Below, piece by piece: positions 61,365-64,000 of a stretch of 64,000 bases of DNA. Each line of letters begins with the position of its first letter. Position 1 is the first letter of the stretch. The notes beneath the pieces are model-generated. The model worked only from the letters and a program-made list of their open reading frames with translations. It ran no database searches and was not told where the DNA came from. A program made the translations under genes and the position numbers. Source of the DNA: Sulfitobacter sp. M39 (GTDB lineage Bacteria; Pseudomonadota; Alphaproteobacteria; Rhodobacterales; Rhodobacteraceae); the NCBI RefSeq assembly GCF_021735935.1, contig NZ_WMDZ01000001.1, positions 1,054,001 to 1,118,000 on the forward strand, read 5' to 3'.

Positions 61365-63757
61365 GCCACCATCGCCACGTCGGGGCCTTCGGTCGAGGGG
61401 CAGGTGAACCAGAACACGGTTTCCTCCCCCGGCACACTGTCGAACCCGATTTCCCCGCCCATGGCCTCTACCAGATGGCGCGAGATATTGAGCCCAAGCC
61501 CGGTGCCGCCGCGCTGTCGTGTGTTCGATGCCTCGGCCTGCGAGAACGGCTGGAAGATGCGTTCGCGGAACTCCTCCGAAATGCCGTTGCCCAGATTGGT
61601 GACAGAGATTTTGGTCATGTCGCCCAGGGGTGTTGTGGTCACGGTCACGGCGGTTTCGGGGTAGGCGAACTTGCAGGCATTGGACAAGAGGTTGGTCAGC
61701 ACCTGCATGATGCGGTTCTTGTCGGTCAGCACGTGGTGATCGGGATCAGGCGTGTCTACGTTGATCTCGACCTTCCATTCGCTGGCATAGGGTTCTACCT
61801 GCTCGGCGGCGAGGGTGACGATATCGCCCAGATTTTCCGGTTTCGCCACAACGGTCATGCTGCCTGCGTTGATTTTTTCCATGTCCAGAATGTCGTTTAC
61901 CAGCGCGACAAGCCGGTCGCAGTTGGCCGTGGCGATCTGCACCAGACGCACCGCGCCGGCATCCGGGTCGTCCTGTGTCTGGGCCTCAAGCAGCCCCAAC
62001 GCCCCTTTGATCGAGGTCAGCGGCGTACGCAGCTCGTGACTGACGGTGGCGACAAAGTCGTGTTTCATCTGTTCAAGCTTGTTGCTTTCGGTGATGTCGA
62101 TCTGAATACCCAGCATCCGCAGGGCGCGCCCGTTCTTCGCCCGCTCTACCACGACCGCATCCGATTTGATCCAGCGCCAGTTGTCCTGACCAACGCGGAT
62201 GCGAAAGCGGGCCTCGGCGCGGTCGGTCATCCCGTTCAGACAGGCGAGTTCGATCTTCTTGACCACCGCCGCATCGTCGGGATGCACATGCTGCATCTTA
62301 TCGTAATAGGGGTTCTGACAGGCGGGGTCAGCGGGGTGGTGCATGATGTCACGCCATGTGTCCGACACCACAGATGTGCCATTTTCCAGATCAATGTCGA
62401 AGACGCCGATATGTGCACTGCTGAGCGCGAGGCTCCACCGTTGTTCGGTTTCCGCGATCTTGAGCGTGCGGCGTTCGCTGTCGGTGATATCGCGCAGCAT
62501 CAAGGTGATACGGGTCTCTGCGTCGGCGGTAAGCCAGGTGTTCTTCTCGACCTCAAGCGTGCGGGGTTCTGTGGCACCGTTGCGGGGCGGCACGACGACC
62601 TTCGCCCCGCCGTCGGCACGGTGGATGTCGACCTCGGGCAGCAGATCTTGCACGAAGTCGCCCGTCGCGTCCTTGCGGTGCCCGGCCGCCATCAGATGCT
62701 GTCGCGCGGCATCGTTCAAATGCAGGATTTCCCCCGATTGCCGGACCGAGATAATCGGCAGCATTGCATTTTCGAGGATCGATCGTTTTTCTTGGTGTTG
62801 CGTCTCAAGCTCGCGGGTTTTGTCGGCCACCGTCTGGTTGATGGTCAGATTGCGTTTCAGGATCACCGACTGGATCATCAGGATCAGCGCGGCAATGGTC
62901 AATGACAGGGCCAAGACGACCCATTTCGCATTGTTTGGCTGGGCTGCTTCAAACGCGGGGGTGCTGCTCCATTGGATGGTCATGTCTTGACCATAGCCTT
63001 CATGAACGCGTGAAAACTTGAACTGAGGCACGTGGTCCGCATGTGTGCTTTCGGTGCCGGGCTGAAAGACTGTCCCGTCCGGCGCAGAAAAGAACACCTC
63101 GAGCTCGATAAGATCGTTTTGTGCTGGGAACAGATCGCTGAATATCTCTTGGACATCGACCATCGCAAAGGCGAGCCCCACAAACGTATCCTCGGGTTCG
63201 GGAAGGTTATCGGCGGGTACGGCGGGGCGCATAATGGGCTTGATGAGCAGCGCATGCCAGTGCGCGCCGTGCCGGGCCGGCGTCGTAGAGAGGGTTCGAC
63301 CACTGTCACGCGCGGCAAGTGCGGTGGCCAGCAGATCGGGGTTGCTGGAGAAACTTTCCCCGACCATCCCGTCAAAATCATCCAACGGCGCAGCGTGACG
63401 GATCACAAAGTCGTCGTTGCTGCCACCTGGGCCAGACGTGGTTAATGTCGCGAATCCAATGGCATCAAGCACATACGACCCGTCAGCGATATGCACAGAG
63501 GTGGCATAGGTCTCCATATCCCGCGCCGTCACCAAATCAGACGCCGCAACGAAGCCGGCGACCCCATTTAGCGTCCTGCCATATTCGTCGGCACGCGCGC
63601 CCATCGAGGCAAGCCCTTGACTGACCATCGCATTAAACCGGTCCTGCGCTTGGACGTGCACGGTATTCTTGGCGACCGAAAAGAACAGAAAAGACAGGCC
63701 CAAACAGACGCAAAAGGTAATGAACTGAAAGGTGGCGAGTTTACGCGGAGTTGTCAT
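61361..63757 (-). CDS. CHASE-domain sensor histidine kinase
   Basis: About 798 aa. Two membrane helices (about 9-30 and 280-305) flank a periplasmic CHASE-type sensor domain (FVAASDLVTARDMETYATS region), followed by one or two PAS domains (about 330-560, ending LGIQIDITESNKLEQM). HisKA has VSHELRTPLTSIKG (His about 574), and the HATPase shows NLLSNACKF, NLGNGISEEF and GGTGLGLNISRH. No receiver domain is present, so a partner response regulator must be encoded elsewhere. ATG 63757 is preceded by AGG; an in-frame TTG lies at 63775. CHASE domains bind small ligands; which one is unknown. Confidence 0.9.
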   Translation of the reverse strand: MTTPRKLATFQFITFCVCLGLSFLFFSVAKNTVHVQAQDRFNAMVSQGLASMGARADEYGRTLNGVAGFVAASDLVTARDMETYATSVHIADGSYVLDAIGFATLTTSGPGGSNDDFVIRHAAPLDDFDGMVGESFSSNPDLLATALAARDSGRTLSTTPARHGAHWHALLIKPIMRPAVPADNLPEPEDTFVGLAFAMVDVQEIFSDLFPAQNDLIELEVFFSAPDGTVFQPGTESTHADHVPQFKFSRVHEGYGQDMTIQWSSTPAFEAAQPNNAKWVVLALSLTIAALILMIQSVILKRNLTINQTVADKTRELETQHQEKRSILENAMLPIISVRQSGEILHLNDAARQHLMAAGHRKDATGDFVQDLLPEVDIHRADGGAKVVVPPRNGATEPRTLEVEKNTWLTADAETRITLMLRDITDSERRTLKIAETEQRWSLALSSAHIGVFDIDLENGTSVVSDTWRDIMHHPADPACQNPYYDKMQHVHPDDAAVVKKIELACLNGMTDRAEARFRIRVGQDNWRWIKSDAVVVERAKNGRALRMLGIQIDITESNKLEQMKHDFVATVSHELRTPLTSIKGALGLLEAQTQDDPDAGAVRLVQIATANCDRLVALVNDILDMEKINAGSMTVVAKPENLGDIVTLAAEQVEPYASEWKVEINVDTPDPDHHVLTDKNRIMQVLTNLLSNACKFAYPETAVTVTTTPLGDMTKISVTNLGNGISEEFRERIFQPFSQAEASNTRQRGGTGLGLNISRHLVEAMGGEIGFDSVPGEETVFWFTCPSTEGPDVAMVA

Positions 63758-64000
63758 CTTTGACCTGTCAATCAATCGGGCGCAGAGGCTCAGGCCCTGC
63801 CTATTTTAAAATTTCTATGTTCCTTAATGGTTTGGGAAACTGGCGGAATTATGGCGATGTTGCCAATTCCACACATACCCTTTGGGGTGGTGCCGTCTGC
63901 CAGCGGCGCTGCCTGAAAGGCCAATCGGGAACCCAGCGGTCTTTCGCTTCGTTGAGCCAGCGGATGCGGCGGTTCACCGCTTATGGTTTCGGTCGGCAGC
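63758..64000. other. Upstream region of the sensor kinase, window edge
   Basis: 243 bases with no gene seen. An imperfect dyad ggaattatggc-N6-gccaattcc lies at 63845-63870 and shares aattatggcga with the candidate operator at 861-871. The kinase promoter should be here. Confidence 0.5.

Noticed and set aside
61475..62905. Plus-strand open frame of 476 codons opposite the sensor kinase
   Set aside because: The kinase H, N and G boxes are intact on the minus strand; this is a shadow frame.

Overview
The window is about 64 kb of a GC-rich alphaproteobacterial chromosome, almost certainly Rhodobacteraceae (Roseobacter group). The evidence is gene content and order: the ctaC-ctaB-small ORF-ctaG-ctaE-surf1-thrC-M16 protease block, the GcrA cell-cycle regulator, a bacterial phosphatidylcholine synthase, an argD-argF pair, the maf-RNase E/G-yacG string before a tRNA-Phe, a TAXI-type TRAP transporter and a five-gene urea ABC transporter. 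No species is assigned.

Layout: 0.1-0.6 kb holds two small Flp-like pilin genes. 1-9.7 kb holds a lytic transglycosylase, an oxoacid CoA-transferase pair, an L,D-transpeptidase, topA, dprA and tldD. 9.8-17.8 kb is the aa3 cytochrome c oxidase and assembly block, running on into thrC, an M16 peptidase, a GNAT and a VOC protein. 17.9-29.5 kb holds gcrA, argD-argF, a PanE-like reductase, a PiT phosphate carrier with a Nudix hydrolase, gnd, truA and a YcjX/YcjF stress-type operon. 29.6-40.5 kb is housekeeping (ileS, ogt, pcs, rpmB, infA, maf, rne/rng-like, yacG, tRNA-Phe), plus copper chaperone genes, a sirtuin and a LysR/nitrilase pair. After the mobile element, 50.6-63.8 kb holds a malate/lactate dehydrogenase, a TAXI TRAP transporter, urtABCDE and a CHASE-domain sensor kinase.

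The standout region is 40419-50485. It is a compact element of about 10 kb inserted in the tRNA-Phe gene, bounded by perfect 49-bp direct repeats. It encodes a tyrosine integrase, an excisionase/AlpA-like HTH protein, a MerR-like regulator, a lambda-O-like replication protein with four iterons inside its own gene, a large terminase, an HNH endonuclease, a head-tail connector and joining protein, a portal, a prohead protease and an HK97-type major capsid protein. No tail, lysis or recognisable small-terminase gene is present. This matches the known capsid-forming phage-inducible chromosomal islands (cf-PICIs): satellites that build their own heads and take tails from a helper phage. A plus-strand cargo unit (a membrane-anchored unknown protein and a tRNA-like gene) sits in the middle of the minus-strand phage genes.

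Starts were chosen by Shine-Dalgarno position, stop/start overlap and family length. All functional names come from motif recognition by eye; no database search was run.
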